64,000 nucleotides of DNA, from contig JACSRN010000103.1 of assembly GCA_014879735.1 (NCBI GenBank), positions 52,808 through 116,807 of the forward strand. The letters run 5' to 3'. Made by a program: the position numbers and the translations under genes. The notes below the pieces were generated by a model. The model made no database searches. It was not told where the DNA came from and saw only the letters and a list, made by a program, of their open reading frames with translations. The DNA is from Paracoccaceae bacterium. GTDB taxonomy: Bacteria > Pseudomonadota > Alphaproteobacteria > Rhodobacterales > Rhodobacteraceae. Below are positions 63,182-64,000 of this stretch, one piece after another (the stretch's first letter is position 1; every line of letters starts with the position of its first letter).

Positions 63182-64000
63182 TCAAACCTTCCAGCGGCTG
63201 AAGCCGAAGCCCATGTAATCGCGACCCCAGGCTTCCTGCGCGGCATCCTCCAGTTGCGGATCCCAGATCGCCGCCAGATCTTCGGCCGCTGCGGCATCGG
63301 CCGTGATCTCGGGCGCATCGATGCCGATCTCCTGCGCCAGTGCCTGCAATTCCTCGGCCAGGTTTTCCTCGCGGATCACCCGATCGGGCGGCTGGAACTG
63401 GGCAAAACCCTGCAGCACGGCGGTCTGGCTGGCCAGATGCGCATCGACCCGTTGCCCCGTCTGCCCCCCTGCGGCAAGTTTCGCATAGCGCAGGAAGGCC
63501 AGAAATGCCTGCCGCTCATGCCCGGCATCGCGAAAACCCTCGCCCGGCGAGGGCAGATCGGCCTTATGCGCCCGGTTCAGAAGCTGGCGCAGATCGGCAC
63601 GGTTGCGCGCGGAAACCAGGGTGCGAAACGCTGCATGGCCGCGCAGCAGCGGGTGGCGGATCACGGTAAAGCCGCGGTGGGGCAGGAAACGGCGTTTCCA
63701 CTGGCGCAAAGATTTTTGCGTGAAATCCTCGACCAGCCCGCCGCCGATCCGCACCAGCCAATCGCGAACCGCGGCCTCAGGCCCCGGGCGGATCGGCATG
63801 TAGAGCAGCCCTGCCCCTTCTGCGGCGACAAAGGAGGGAATGGCCGGCTGGCGGCGCGGCTCGAAATTCGGGGTGCGCGCCAGGTTGAAGCGGTCCATCC
63901 GGGCCAGCGCCCGCTCCATCTCCTCGGGGTTCGTGACCTTGGCCACCAGTTCTTCGGGGTTCTGCTTCTTCAGCGTCGCGTCCATCGCCTCCAGCCGCCC
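63182..64000 (-). CDS. NodH-like sulfotransferase family protein, 5' end outside window
   Basis: The frame is open to the right edge, so ATG 63985 in the ORF track is probably internal. The visible 270 or so residues match the C-terminal part of Rhodobacterales proteins annotated as NodH sulfotransferases: VTNPEEMERALARMDRFNLARTPNFEPRR, LLYMPIRPGPEAAVRDWL, EDFTQKSLRQWKRRF, and a C-terminal YMGFGFSRW. The PAPS-binding motifs of the sulfotransferase fold are not evident in this part. Function in sulfating an exopolysaccharide or lipid is only a family-level guess. Confidence 0.75.
   Translation of the reverse strand, partial: GRLEAMDATLKKQNPEELVAKVTNPEEMERALARMDRFNLARTPNFEPRRQPAIPSFVAAEGAGLLYMPIRPGPEAAVRDWLVRIGGGLVEDFTQKSLRQWKRRFLPHRGFTVIRHPLLRGHAAFRTLVSARNRADLRQLLNRAHKADLPSPGEGFRDAGHERQAFLAFLRYAKLAAGGQTGQRVDAHLASQTAVLQGFAQFQPPDRVIREENLAEELQALAQEIGIDAPEITADAAAAEDLAAIWDPQLEDAAQEAWGRDYMGFGFSRWKV

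Overview
The window looks like chromosome from a high-G+C alphaproteobacterium of the Rhodobacterales (Paracoccus/Rhodobacter-like). The evidence is strong G/C bias at third codon positions, the rnd-lptC-lptA-lptB-hpf-ptsN block without rpoN, a NodH-type sulfotransferase, and dense ABC-import plus catabolic operons. No tRNA, rRNA, CRISPR, IS element or phage gene was seen. Both ends cut through genes.

Layout: (1) 1-6.2 kb, housekeeping: an Hsp70-like protein (partial), aldose 1-epimerase, RNase D, LPS transport (LptC/A/B), ribosome hibernation factor and PTS-Ntr EIIA. (2) 6.3-7.4 kb, a C45-family peptidase/acyltransferase. (3) 7.9-25 kb, a likely short-diol (1,2-propanediol/glycerol) catabolic island. 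A polyol-type ABC importer (binding protein, two permeases, small membrane protein, two ATPases), GMC oxidoreductase, FCD GntR regulator, glyoxalase, MDR dehydrogenase, AldA-type aldehyde dehydrogenase, FMN alpha-hydroxyacid dehydrogenase, a second aldehyde dehydrogenase and a GlcG/PduO-C-like protein run on the minus strand. A B12-type diol dehydratase (alpha and beta subunits fused, plus small subunit) is divergent from them. The 10-mer TAACATGTCA recurs inverted in the divergent promoter and as a 9/10 match before the glyoxalase gene. (4) 25-36 kb, a hut-like island: HutU, arginase-family enzyme, IclR regulator, HutI, a branched-chain-type ABC importer whose binding-protein gene carries an in-frame TGA, and a second divergent HutU paralogue lacking the usual cysteine. 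hutH is absent.

(5) 36-43.8 kb, a dipeptide/oligopeptide-type ABC operon ending in a tandem DUF427 protein, divergent from a LysR-family regulator whose start codon touches a perfect inverted repeat. (6) 43.9-48.6 kb, a decaying locus: an intact BKACE-type enzyme, a truncated and frameshifted class III aminotransferase, an intact GlnP-like permease, an ATPase remnant without Walker A, a multiply frameshifted C45 pseudogene and an RpiR regulator. (7) 48.6-61 kb, an amide or peptide catabolic island: a ThDP enzyme, a penicillin-acylase-family hydrolase without signal peptide, an IclR regulator, an oligopeptide ABC importer, a NodB-fold deacetylase/imidase and two SDRs. An 11-mer (CCGTATTGCAA) is shared by its two control regions. 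(8) 61-64 kb, an AlkB-type membrane hydroxylase, a DsbA-like oxidoreductase and a partial sulfotransferase.

Function: most of the window serves import and oxidation of small organic compounds, with each island having its own importer, enzymes and local regulator. The best candidates for something new are the two-branched diol pathway with its shared operator, and the hut-like island with two divergent urocanases. All product calls come from reading motifs in translated ORFs; no database search was run.
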